Shown one piece after another: positions 15,375 through 23,648 of a stretch of DNA of 64,000 bases; the first letter of the stretch is position 1; each line of letters opens with the position of its first letter. The notes beneath the pieces are model-generated. The model ran no database searches and was not told the origin of the DNA. It saw nothing but the letters and a program-made list of their open reading frames with translations. Position numbers and translations under genes: made by a program. Location of the stretch: contig NZ_LMIJ01000011.1 of assembly GCF_001428665.1 (NCBI RefSeq), positions 726,251-790,250 of the forward strand. Direction: 5' to 3'. The stretch comes from Acidovorax sp. Root219 (GTDB taxonomy: Bacteria; Pseudomonadota; Gammaproteobacteria; Burkholderiales; Burkholderiaceae_C).

Positions 15375-15723
15375 GGGGACACCTGCCTAGTTGGATAGGG
15401 CCAATTTAACCAATGAATCATATTTTGTCCACATAAGTTTTTATTTGTACTGATTGGTATTTGCGTGGAATTGCCGGTCGATGCCTCGGCCCGACCGGCG
15501 CGGGGGACCCAACCCACAGCGCTGCGATTGCCGCCTGCCTGCACAGTAGTACGCGCCCCGGGACCTTTCGGATGCGCGCGCCTCCCCAGCGGCCAGGCAG
15601 GCAGCCGCGCAAAGGGGTGGAAGGTGACCGCCATGGTGGACCTGGGCAGAGGTGCCGTCCAGCAATGGATGGTGTGGCGCAGTGGCCGTGCAGGCCCTGC
15701 GGGTGCCGGCCTGCGCCGCAGGC
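15375..15723. other. Intergenic gap between the HD-GYP-like and peroxidase genes
   Basis: This 349-base stretch has no convincing coding sequence; short ORFs across it have no recognisable domain. Bases 15395-15470 are markedly AT-rich and hold the peroxidase promoter. Within that part CCAAT occurs as a direct repeat nine bases apart (15401-15414) and ACCAAT...ATTGGT as a distant inverted repeat, which could be regulator sites. The remaining 15480-15723 is GC-rich with nothing recognised. Confidence 0.5.
15403..15431 (-). promoter_or_regulatory. Predicted sigma-70 promoter of the glutathione peroxidase gene
   Basis: In an AT-rich island, minus-strand TGGACA (15426-15431) and TAAATT (15403-15408) are separated by 17 bases. 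These match the -35 and -10 consensus at 5/6 and 4/6. The -10 lies about 29 bases before the ATG at 15374, and an AGGTG ribosome-binding site lies between. Confidence 0.5.
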
Positions 15724-16932
15724 TCAGACGAGGGGGAGCAGCCGGTTGAGCGACAGCTGGACGCGCACGTCCTTGTGCGCGACCACGCCAACGATCTTCC
15801 ACTGGGGCTGGGAGGTGTCACGGGGTATCAGCTCACCGGTGGGCATGCCCAGCCGGTTGGTGACCACGGCCACGCGCGGCGTGGTGCCGCTGGCGCCACG
15901 GCGCAGCACCACGGCGACTTCCTGGCTGGCGAGCTTCACGAAGGCCCCCGGCGGGTAGATGCCCAGGGCCTTGACCAGGGCGGCGCCGGCCTCGTCGACC
16001 TTTTGTTCCTCGTCGTAGTAGCTGGCCTGCATGGCGGCGGTCACCGGCATGGGCGAGCGCGCAGCGCGCGGCGCCAGCCGGGCACCGAAGACGTCGGCCC
16101 GCTGGATCAGCCGGGCCATCTGCAGGCCGGGGCTCTTTTGGCCGAACGCACCCGGGGTGCGGTGGTGGTGGTGGCGCACGGCCTCCAGCCACAACTCGCT
16201 GTGCACGCCCAGGTCGCGCAGCAGTGCTTCGGAGCGGGCCGCGTGGTCCTCCACGGCGGTGATCTGGGCCGAGGTCAGGGGCTGGGTCTGCTGGGCCAAT
16301 TGGTCCTGCAGCTCGGTCATGGCGATGTTCATGGAGAGGGCTGCCTGCCCCACCACCTGCACCTGGGCCGGGGGCCAGCGCAGCATTTCCTTGGCTACCA
16401 CCATGCAGACGCAGGCCACCAGCATGGCGTGGGTGCCGCTGTACATGCGCGTCTCCTGCGCCGACAGGTAGATCAGCGCCAGCAGCGTGGCATCGGGCGA
16501 CTGTTCGCAGTTGCGCGCCAGTTCGGCATGCAGGGGCTGGAAGCGGTCCGGAAAATCGGCGGCATGCGGGCTGCGCAGCAGCCGGGTCGCGCGGTCCTGC
16601 AGGGCGGGCCAGTCCACCACATAGGGCGGGGCATCGCGCTCGCGCGGGGCGGCCTGGGCACCGGCAGTCATCTTGATGGACGCCAGTTGCCCGAGGTTGG
16701 TGTCCTGCCGCAGCATGCGCTGCAGCTGGGCGACGTAGGCGCGGTAGCTCTCGCCGGACTCTTCCACGTCCACGCACAGCTGCCGGCCCCGGGCCAGCAT
16801 GGTGCCCAGTTCATCCTGCGACTGCACCACGAAGCCCTTCTGGGCCAGCAGCGCGCCGTCGGAACCCCGCAACGCGAATGGCAGGGGGTGGCCGAGCTGG
16901 ATGGAATCGACGTTGATGGTGACGAGGTTCAT
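15724..16932 (-). CDS. Degenerate HD-GYP domain protein
   Basis: A 402-residue protein with an N-terminal DUF3391-like region (about 1-90) and a C-terminal HD-GYP-type helical domain (about 135-340). HD-GYP proteins hydrolyse cyclic di-GMP with a di- or tri-iron site. Here the hallmark HD pair is missing (ALSMNIAM at 198-205 instead of LLHDIGK), and the HHE..DG.GYP signature is reduced to HHHHRTPGAFG at 254-264. One downstream histidine (230) and a D.F.A segment (280-284) survive. It is therefore probably a catalytically inactive sensor or scaffold for cyclic di-GMP signalling. It is monocistronic, upstream of the peroxidase and downstream of the efflux operon. Confidence 0.75.
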   Translation of the reverse strand: MNLVTINVDSIQLGHPLPFALRGSDGALLAQKGFVVQSQDELGTMLARGRQLCVDVEESGESYRAYVAQLQRMLRQDTNLGQLASIKMTAGAQAAPRERDAPPYVVDWPALQDRATRLLRSPHAADFPDRFQPLHAELARNCEQSPDATLLALIYLSAQETRMYSGTHAMLVACVCMVVAKEMLRWPPAQVQVVGQAALSMNIAMTELQDQLAQQTQPLTSAQITAVEDHAARSEALLRDLGVHSELWLEAVRHHHHRTPGAFGQKSPGLQMARLIQRADVFGARLAPRAARSPMPVTAAMQASYYDEEQKVDEAGAALVKALGIYPPGAFVKLASQEVAVVLRRGASGTTPRVAVVTNRLGMPTGELIPRDTSQPQWKIVGVVAHKDVRVQLSLNRLLPLV

Positions 16933-16968
16933 AGCGGTACGCCATTATCCCGCCGTGCCGGCACTGTT

Positions 16969-17033
16969 AAAGGGCGCAAACCCGGGTGGTTGGCGCCCTT
17001 TTTGCACGGATTCGGGGCCCGCGTACGGGCCCC
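16969..17033 (-). terminator. Double hairpin ending the RND efflux operon
   Basis: Directly after the permease stop (17039) come two stem-loops. GGGGCCCG/CGGGCCCC (17014-17021, 17026-17033) has a 4-base loop. AAAGGGCGC/GCGCCCTTT (16969-16977, 16993-17001) has a 15-base loop and ends in TTT on the minus strand. Together they are a plausible rho-independent terminator, with stronger T-run on the plus strand. Confidence 0.6.
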
Positions 17034-17038
17034 CGTCG

Positions 17039-20000
17039 TCAGGGAATCGCCGGCGCCTCCTGCGGCCTGGATGCGGGGGCCTTGGGCGGCAGGCCGCGCA
17101 GGCGCCGCAACATGCGGCCGAACCACTGGCCCACGTCGTCCACGCCCGTGAACACGGCCGGGATCACCAGCAGGCTCAGGAAGGTCGAGGTGATCAGCCC
17201 GCCGATCACTGCCACCGCCATCGGTGAGCGGAAGCTGGCATCCGCCGCGCCGAAGCCCACGGCAATGGGCAGCATGCCCGCGCCCATGGCCAGGGTGGTC
17301 ATGATGATCGGGCGCGCGCGCTTGTGGCAGGCGTCGATCAGCGCCTCGAAGCGCGTCATGCCATGCTCGCGCCGCGCCAGGATGGCGTACTCCACCAGCA
17401 GGATGGAGTTCTTGGTGGCAATGCCCATGAGCATGATGAGCCCGATCAGCGAGGGCATCGAGAAGCTCTTCTGTGCGATCAGCAGGCCCACGAAGGCCCC
17501 GCCCAGCGATAGCGGCAGCGCTGCCAGGATGGTCACCGGGTGCAGGAAGTCCTTGAACAGCAGCACCAGCACGATGTATATGCACAGCACGCCGGTGAGC
17601 ATGGCCAGCCCGAAGCTGGCGAACAGCTCGCCCATGACCTCGGCGTCGCCGATGGTGATCTGGCGCACGCCGGGCGGCAGGTTCTTGATGGACGGCAGCA
17701 GGTCCACGGCCTTGGTCACGTCGCCCAGGGGCAGGCCCGAGAGTTCGATCTCGAAGTTCACGTTGCGCGCGCGGTCGTAGCGGTCCACCACGGCCGGGCC
17801 GCCGCTGAACTCCAGCGTGGCCACCTGGCCGAGCATCACCGGGCCTTTGGCGCCGGGCACGGCCAGGCGTTCGAGCAGCGACAGGTCCTTGCGTGCATCG
17901 TCCTGCAGCTTGACGACGATGGGCACCTGGCGCGAGGCCAGGTTCAGCTTGGGCAGCGACACGTCGTAGTCGCCCACGGTGGCGATGCGCAGGGTCTCGG
18001 CGATGGCGCTGCTGGTCACGCCCAGGTCGGCGGCGCGCGCAAAGTCGGGGCGCACGGCGATCTCCGAGCGGATCAGGCTGGCGGTGGATGACACGCTGCC
18101 CAGGCCGGGGATGGTGCGCAGGTCCTTCTCGACGGCCAGGGCCGCCGTCTGCAGCGCCTGCGGGTCGTCGCCCGTGAGCACCAGCACGTACTTCTCACCC
18201 GAACCCCCCAGGCCCACCTTGCTGCGCACGCCGGGCAGGCTCTCCAGCGCGGCGCGGATCTGGTTCTCGATGCCCTGCTTGCGCGGCCGGTCCCCCCTGT
18301 CGGCCAGCAGGATGGTGAGCGTGGCCTTGCGCGTCTCGGCGTTGGCGCTGCCCATGAAGGGGTCGGAGCCCGCCGAGCCGCCACCGATGGTGGTGTACAC
18401 GCTCTTGACGTGGTTCACCGCCGCCACGCGCTGGCGCGCATCCTCGGCCACCGTGCGGGTCTGCGCCAGCGTGGCGCCGGGCGGCAGCTCCAGGTAGACC
18501 TGGGTCTGCGAGTTGTCGTCCGGCGGGATGAAGCCCGTGGGCAGCAGCGGGATCAGCGCCAGCGAGCCGATGAAGAAGGCACCCGTGGCAATAAAGGTGA
18601 TCCATCGGTGCTTGATGCACCATGCCGCCCAGCGCAGGTACACGCCCATCCAGCGCGGGTCCTTGTGCTCGCCCACGATGGGCTTCAGGATATAGGCCGC
18701 CATCATGGGCGTGAGCACCCGCGCCACCACCAGGCTGGCGAACACCGCCAGCGCCGCCGTCCAGCCGAACTGCTTGAAGAACTTGCCGGCGATGCCGCTC
18801 ATGAAGGCGGTGGGCAGGAACACGGCGATCAGCGTGAACGTGGTGGCCACCACGGCCAGCCCGATCTCGTCGGCCGCTTCCATGGCCGCCTGGTAGGGCG
18901 TCTTGCCCATGCGCAGGTGGCGCACGATGTTCTCCACCTCCACGATGGCATCGTCCACCAGGATGCCGACCACCAGCGACAGCGCCAGCAGCGTGATCAC
19001 GTTGATCGAGAAGCCCAGCAGGTACATGCCGATGAAGGCCGGGATCACCGACAGCGGCAGCGCCACGGCCGAGACAAAGGTCGCGCGCCAGTCGCGCAGG
19101 AACAGCCACACCACCAGCACCGCCAGCAGCGCGCCTTCGTACAAGAGGTGCATGGAGCCGTCGTATTCCTCCTGCACGGGGGTCACGAAGTTGAAGGCCT
19201 CGGTGATCTCCAAGTCCGGGTGCTGGGCGCGCATCTCGGCCAAGGCCGCCTGCACCGCGCCGCCCACTTCGACCTCGCTCGCGCCCTTGCTGCGGGCCAC
19301 CTCGAAGCCCACCACGGGCTTGCCATTGAGCAGGGCCATGGCGCGCGGATCGGCAAAGGTGTCGGAGACGGTGGCCACTTGGTCCAGCCGCACATGGCGG
19401 CCGTCGGACAGGGACAGCGTGAGGCCCGCGAGTTCCTGGGCCGACTGCACGGTGGCCAGGGTGCGCACGGGCTGCTCGCTGCCGCCCAGGTCGGTGCGGC
19501 CGCCCGCACTCTCGGTCTGCACCAGGCGCAGCTGGCGCGAGACGTCGGCCGCCGTGGCGCCCAGCGCCTGCAACTTGATGGGATCGAGCGCCACGTGCAC
19601 CTGGCGGTCGACGCCGCCCACGCGGTTCACGGCACCCACTCCGCGCACGGCAAGCAGCTTCTTGGCGATGTCGTTGTCGACGAACCAGGACAGGGCCTCG
19701 TCGTCCATGCGGCGCGAGGCGATGGTGAAGGCCAGCACCGGCTGGGCCGCCAGGTCCATCTTGGTCACGATGGGGTCGCGCACGTCGCCGGGCAGGTCGC
19801 CGCGCACGCGCGCCACGGCCGAGCGCACGTCATCGAGCGCTTCCTGCGTGGGCTTTTCCAGCCGGAATTCGGCGGTGATGGTGGCGCCGCCGTCCTGCAC
19901 CTTGGTGTAGATGTGCTTCAGGCCCTGCAGCGTGGCGATCGCGCTTTCGACCTTGCGCGCCACGTCGTTTTCGAGCTGTGCGGGCGAGGCTCCGGGCAGC

Positions 20001-20149
20001 GACACGGTCACCGAAATGGTGGGCAGGTCGATGTCTGGAAAATTCTGTACCTTCATGCCATTGAACGACAGCAGGCCGCCGAAGGTCAGCAGCACGAACA
20101 GCATCAGTGCCGGTATGGGGTTCTTGATCGACCAGGTAGACACATTCAT
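17039..20149 (-). CDS. RND efflux transporter permease (AcrB/HAE-1 superfamily)
   Basis: A 1036-residue inner-membrane RND pump of standard size. It has twelve membrane helices in two repeats with two large periplasmic loops. The proton-relay aspartates lie in GILVDDAIVEVENI of helix 4. It would export drugs or metabolites from periplasm or inner membrane through the adaptor and outer-membrane channel encoded next, using the proton gradient. It belongs to a three-gene operon with adaptor (20165) and channel (21405), transcribed from the TetR gene side. The start at 20149 is 15 bases after the adaptor stop. Substrates are not predictable from sequence. Confidence 0.95.
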   Translation of the reverse strand: MNVSTWSIKNPIPALMLFVLLTFGGLLSFNGMKVQNFPDIDLPTISVTVSLPGASPAQLENDVARKVESAIATLQGLKHIYTKVQDGGATITAEFRLEKPTQEALDDVRSAVARVRGDLPGDVRDPIVTKMDLAAQPVLAFTIASRRMDDEALSWFVDNDIAKKLLAVRGVGAVNRVGGVDRQVHVALDPIKLQALGATAADVSRQLRLVQTESAGGRTDLGGSEQPVRTLATVQSAQELAGLTLSLSDGRHVRLDQVATVSDTFADPRAMALLNGKPVVGFEVARSKGASEVEVGGAVQAALAEMRAQHPDLEITEAFNFVTPVQEEYDGSMHLLYEGALLAVLVVWLFLRDWRATFVSAVALPLSVIPAFIGMYLLGFSINVITLLALSLVVGILVDDAIVEVENIVRHLRMGKTPYQAAMEAADEIGLAVVATTFTLIAVFLPTAFMSGIAGKFFKQFGWTAALAVFASLVVARVLTPMMAAYILKPIVGEHKDPRWMGVYLRWAAWCIKHRWITFIATGAFFIGSLALIPLLPTGFIPPDDNSQTQVYLELPPGATLAQTRTVAEDARQRVAAVNHVKSVYTTIGGGSAGSDPFMGSANAETRKATLTILLADRGDRPRKQGIENQIRAALESLPGVRSKVGLGGSGEKYVLVLTGDDPQALQTAALAVEKDLRTIPGLGSVSSTASLIRSEIAVRPDFARAADLGVTSSAIAETLRIATVGDYDVSLPKLNLASRQVPIVVKLQDDARKDLSLLERLAVPGAKGPVMLGQVATLEFSGGPAVVDRYDRARNVNFEIELSGLPLGDVTKAVDLLPSIKNLPPGVRQITIGDAEVMGELFASFGLAMLTGVLCIYIVLVLLFKDFLHPVTILAALPLSLGGAFVGLLIAQKSFSMPSLIGLIMLMGIATKNSILLVEYAILARREHGMTRFEALIDACHKRARPIIMTTLAMGAGMLPIAVGFGAADASFRSPMAVAVIGGLITSTFLSLLVIPAVFTGVDDVGQWFGRMLRRLRGLPPKAPASRPQEAPAIP

Positions 20150-20164
20150 GGTGAATGCTCCTTC

Positions 20165-21355
20165 TTACTTGGTGGCCGAGGCCGGTGCGGCCGGGGCGCC
20201 GGCAGCGGCGGGCGCAGCGTTGGACACGCGCACCAGATCGCCATCGTTCAGGAAACCGGCACCGCGCACGGCAATAGCGGTCGATGCCTCCAGGCCCGAC
20301 AGCACTTCCACCCGGTCGGCCACGCGCCGACCGGTCTGGATCTTGCGCTGCTGCACGCGCTGGTCGCTGCCCAGCGCGAACACGTACGAAAAGCCGTCGC
20401 GCACTACCACCGCTTCCTGCGCAATGGTCAGGGCATCGCTGCTGCCCAGTGCGAACTCGCCGCGCGCAAACATGCCGGGCAGGATGGCCGAGAGCGAGGT
20501 CTTGGCATCCGTGGGCGTGTCCATCGCCGTGGCGGGCAGGTCCACGTAGACCAGGGCGTTGCGGGTCTGGGGGTCCACCGTCGGGCCGACCATGCGCACG
20601 GTGCCCTGCACGGTGGTGCCGCTGGCCGCCGTCACGCTGACCTTGGAGCCGGGCTGGATGCGCGCGATCTCGGTCGATGTGACTTCGGCGCGCCACTCCA
20701 GGCGGCCCTTGCGCACCATGCGGAACAGCTCGGTGCCGGCGCCCACCACAGCGCCCACCGTGGCGTTGCGGGCCGAGATGATGCCGCTGTCGGGCGCCAC
20801 CACCTGGGTGTATTTGAGCCGCAGCTGCTGCGCGTTGAGCTGGGCCTGGGCCGCTTCCACGCGCGCCTGGGCGGTCTTCTCGGCGGTGGTGTACTGCTGG
20901 ATCTGCTGCTGGCTCAATGCGCCCGAGGCCTGCAGCGAGCGCGCGCGTTCGGCATTGGCGGCGGCCTCGGCGGCCGTGGCCTGGGCTTCGAGCACGCTGG
21001 CGCGGCCCTGGGCCACTTCGGCCTGTGTGGTCTCGGCCGAGAAGGTGGCCAGCACCTGGCCGCGCTTGACCACGTCGCCCACATTCACGCGCACGTCGGT
21101 CAGGCGCAGGCCATTGCTTTCGGCACCGATGATGGCCTCCTGCCAAGCCGCGACATTGCCGTTGGCGGCCAGGCGCAGGGGCACGGCGATGCGCTGGGGC
21201 TGGGCCGTGGTCACCGTCAATGCCGGACGGGGCTGGTTGGCCTTGGGCTCGTCGGCCGCGCGCGAAGCGCCCGAGAACACCAGGGCGCCGGTGGCAGCCA
21301 GGACGCAGGCAGCAACGACGGCCAGCGTGGAAGCGGAGAGTTTGAACTGGTTCAT
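20165..21355 (-). CDS. RND efflux membrane-fusion (adaptor) protein
   Basis: A 396-residue HlyD/AcrA-type adaptor. An N-terminal hydrophobic segment (about 8-30) anchors or exports it. The barrel-sandwich/lipoyl region contains GQVLATFSAETTQAEVAQG, the helical hairpin spans about 110-170 and the beta-barrel follows around 190-280. It bridges the pump and the outer-membrane channel in the periplasm. It is 49 bases downstream of the channel gene stop and 15 before the pump, in the order channel-adaptor-pump, less usual than adaptor-pump-channel. Confidence 0.93.
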   Translation of the reverse strand: MNQFKLSASTLAVVAACVLAATGALVFSGASRAADEPKANQPRPALTVTTAQPQRIAVPLRLAANGNVAAWQEAIIGAESNGLRLTDVRVNVGDVVKRGQVLATFSAETTQAEVAQGRASVLEAQATAAEAAANAERARSLQASGALSQQQIQQYTTAEKTAQARVEAAQAQLNAQQLRLKYTQVVAPDSGIISARNATVGAVVGAGTELFRMVRKGRLEWRAEVTSTEIARIQPGSKVSVTAASGTTVQGTVRMVGPTVDPQTRNALVYVDLPATAMDTPTDAKTSLSAILPGMFARGEFALGSSDALTIAQEAVVVRDGFSYVFALGSDQRVQQRKIQTGRRVADRVEVLSGLEASTAIAVRGAGFLNDGDLVRVSNAAPAAAGAPAAPASATK

Positions 21356-21404
21356 GAAAGCGGTCCGTTCATGCGGAAGGTGTCAGGAAAATAAGGGGCC
21401 GGGG

Positions 21405-22829
21405 TCAGCGGGTGCCGGCCTGGGCGGTTTCTGCCATGTCGGGGGCCGTGCTGTCCCAGCCGCCGCCGGCGGCGCGGTACAGCGCGATCCAGGCGGACTG
21501 GCGTTCGTGCTGCAGGGCCAGCAGCGCGTTCTGCGCGGCCAGCGCCGTGCGGCGCGCATCCTCCAGCTCGACCAAGCTGGCCAGGCCGCCGCGCCAGCGC
21601 GCGTCGGTGGCGTCGAACGAGATGCGGTAGCCCTCGGCCGCGGCGCGGGCGCTGGCATTGCGCTCGGTCGTGCTCTGCAGCCGCACCAGGGCCTGCTCCA
21701 CCTCGCTCACGGCCTGGCGGATGCGGGCGCGGTAGAGCGCCACCGACTCCTCGTAGCGCGCCCGGGATGCATCGACCTGCGCGGCGCGGCGACCACCATC
21801 GAACAGCGGCAGGCTCAAGGCCAGAGGGCCCAGGGTCCAGGCGTCCACATCGGTCGTGGTGCCACCCGTGCGGACCCAGGCCCTGCCGATATTGCCGCTG
21901 AGCGACAGGCGCGGGTAGCGCTGGGCCTGGGCGTTGCCCACTTCGGCACTGGCGGCGGCGACTTCGCGCTCGGCGTTGTAGACGTCGGGGCGCTGGGAGA
22001 TCACCTGCGCTGGCAGGGCGGCAATGGCGAACAGGCTGTCGGGCGCCGGGACCACGGGCGTGGCCGTGATCAGCTGGCGCAGCGCGGCCTCGTCCTGTCC
22101 GGTCAAGGCCACCAGGGTCTTGAACTCCACGTCGCACTGCATGCGCTGCTGCGAGGCGCGGGCCGTGGCCTCGGCAGCGCTGGCGCGTGCCAGGGCGGCG
22201 GTGGCCGGGGCGGTGAAGCCGGCGCGCTCGCTCAGGCCCGACAGGCGCGAGGTCTCGGAGCGCGAGCGCGCATCGCGCTCGGCCACGTCCAGCTGCTGCA
22301 GGCAGGTGCGCAGGCTGCTGGTCTGCAGTGCCACCTCGGCGGCCACGCTCACGCGCGCCTCGTGCCACAGGGCCTGGGCACCGGCCAGCCGCTCGCTGGC
22401 CGCATCGCGCGTAGCGGCGGCGCCGCCGAACAGGTCCACTTCCCAGGCGGCCTGCAGGCCGGCCTGGCTGGTGGTGGCCAGGCCACCGATCTGCGCGTTG
22501 GCGCCACGGCTGCTTGTCGCCTGGGCATCGAGCGTGGGCAGCAGGGCTGCCCGGGCTGTGGTCTGCGTGGCGCGGGCCTGCAGCAGGCGCGAACGGGCCT
22601 GGGCCACGCTGGGGCTGATGCCCTGCGCGGCCTCGATCAGCGGCACCAGGGCCGGGTCATTCCATTGGCGCCACCACTGGGCCAGGTCGGCCATCTGTCC
22701 GCCATGCGGCAGGGGCGCTGCCCAGCCCGCAGGCGCCTGCACCGGGACCGCCTGGGGCGGCCGCGCGGTGCTGCAGGCGCCCAGCAGCAGCACGCTGCAC
22801 ACGCCCAGGGTTCGAACAAACCATGTCAT
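21405..22829 (-). CDS. RND efflux outer-membrane channel lipoprotein (NodT/OprM family)
   Basis: A 474-residue TolC-fold protein. The N-terminus has a signal peptide with an LLLGACS lipobox at about 15-21, so it is a lipoprotein like OprM. Two coiled-coil repeats typical of the OEP family are visible (SRLLQARATQTTARAALLPT near 80-100 and the equivalent in the second half). It forms the exit duct of the tripartite pump. Its start (22829) overlaps the stop of the TetR gene by four bases, so repressor and pump are co-transcribed. Confidence 0.93.
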   Translation of the reverse strand: MTWFVRTLGVCSVLLLGACSTARPPQAVPVQAPAGWAAPLPHGGQMADLAQWWRQWNDPALVPLIEAAQGISPSVAQARSRLLQARATQTTARAALLPTLDAQATSSRGANAQIGGLATTSQAGLQAAWEVDLFGGAAATRDAASERLAGAQALWHEARVSVAAEVALQTSSLRTCLQQLDVAERDARSRSETSRLSGLSERAGFTAPATAALARASAAEATARASQQRMQCDVEFKTLVALTGQDEAALRQLITATPVVPAPDSLFAIAALPAQVISQRPDVYNAEREVAAASAEVGNAQAQRYPRLSLSGNIGRAWVRTGGTTTDVDAWTLGPLALSLPLFDGGRRAAQVDASRARYEESVALYRARIRQAVSEVEQALVRLQSTTERNASARAAAEGYRISFDATDARWRGGLASLVELEDARRTALAAQNALLALQHERQSAWIALYRAAGGGWDSTAPDMAETAQAGTR

Positions 22830-23560
22830 TCCTCTTCCTCCTTGTTGTTGTGTCCGCGCTGTTCGCGCAGTGCCTGGCGGCGTGCCACTTCGCCCTGGAT
22901 CATGGACATGGCATAGCCGGTCAGGCGCTCGGCCCAGGCGTCCGCGGTGGCGGGGCCTGCGAGTTGGGGGGCGATGGCCTCAATGGCGTCGCGCTGGGTC
23001 CACAGCAGCATGACCAGCCCGCCGATCGAGAACGCCAGGCGGTGCATGTCATCGTCGATCTCGGGCACATCCATGTGCCCGCACAGCAGGCGTGCCAGCG
23101 CCATGTGCGGGGCCTTGCATTCGCGCTCGATCAGCTCGGGCCAGACGTGGGTGGGTTCGAGCAGCTCACGCACATGCAGGCGCGTGGCTTGCCGCACCAG
23201 GTCGTCGTGCTTGAGTGGCTCCAGCAGCCCAGTGAAGTAGTGCTGCAGGGCCTGCTGCAGGCTGAGCCCGGGCGCAGCAAACACCTCGATGAGGTCGCTG
23301 CCGCTGCCAAAGGGCTCGTAGAACGTGGCCGTGTACAGCTGTGCCTTGTCGCCGAAATGGTAGCCAATGGCGGCCACGTTGGTGCCAGCCGCGACGGCGA
23401 TGGCACGCACCGAGGTGCGGGCGAAGCCGTTCTCGGAAAACAAGCGCAGTGCGGCCTGCAGCAGGCGTGCGCGCGTGTCGTCGCCATCGCTGCGCGCGGC
23501 ACGGGCGGGGCGCGCTGCGCGCTTGGCGGCAGGCTGGGAAACGGGCGGGGTGGAGCGCAT
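22826..23560 (-). CDS. TetR family regulator of the RND operon (CerR/DUF1956 type)
   Basis: A 244-residue TetR-family protein. A basic Ala/Pro-rich leader of about 25 residues precedes the helix-turn-helix (FARTSVRAIAVAAGTNVAAI, about 46-65) and the YHFGDKAQLY signature. The C-terminal half resembles the CerR-type DUF1956 domain, and the protein ends in an acidic KEEEE tail. It is the first gene of the efflux operon, overlapping the channel gene, and so is probably an autorepressor that is relieved by pump substrates. The palindrome at 23582-23603 just upstream is the obvious operator. Confidence 0.9.
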   Translation of the reverse strand: MRSTPPVSQPAAKRAARPARAARSDGDDTRARLLQAALRLFSENGFARTSVRAIAVAAGTNVAAIGYHFGDKAQLYTATFYEPFGSGSDLIEVFAAPGLSLQQALQHYFTGLLEPLKHDDLVRQATRLHVRELLEPTHVWPELIERECKAPHMALARLLCGHMDVPEIDDDMHRLAFSIGGLVMLLWTQRDAIEAIAPQLAGPATADAWAERLTGYAMSMIQGEVARRQALREQRGHNNKEEEE

Positions 23561-23581
23561 GGCGGTGGATTAAACCACCAT

Positions 23582-23603
23582 AATTCAAACAAGTGTTTAA
23601 ATT
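23582..23603. promoter_or_regulatory. Operator palindrome of the RND efflux operon
   Basis: AATTCAAACA-AG-TGTTTAAATT is a 22-bp inverted repeat with 9 of 10 arm positions symmetrical. It lies 22 to 43 bases before the TetR start, in a locally AT-rich stretch, and just downstream (minus strand) of a TTGTCA -35-like box at 23608-23613. Repressor bound here would block the promoter of tetR-channel-adaptor-pump. Confidence 0.65.
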
Positions 23604-23648
23604 AGCGTGACAATCGGCAACAGGCTACCGCCCGCCAGGAACGGGGGC

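Noticed and set aside
7558-16932. Presence of the sigma/anti-sigma pair or a LitR photoreceptor controlling the lipid operon
   Set aside because: No ECF sigma, ChrR or MerR-type gene is encoded in or beside the operon within this window.
18410-21394. 994-codon plus-strand ORF opposite the RND genes
   Set aside because: It is antisense to well-matched adaptor and permease genes, is rich in His, Gly, Arg and Gln, and has no domain; a GC-rich shadow frame.
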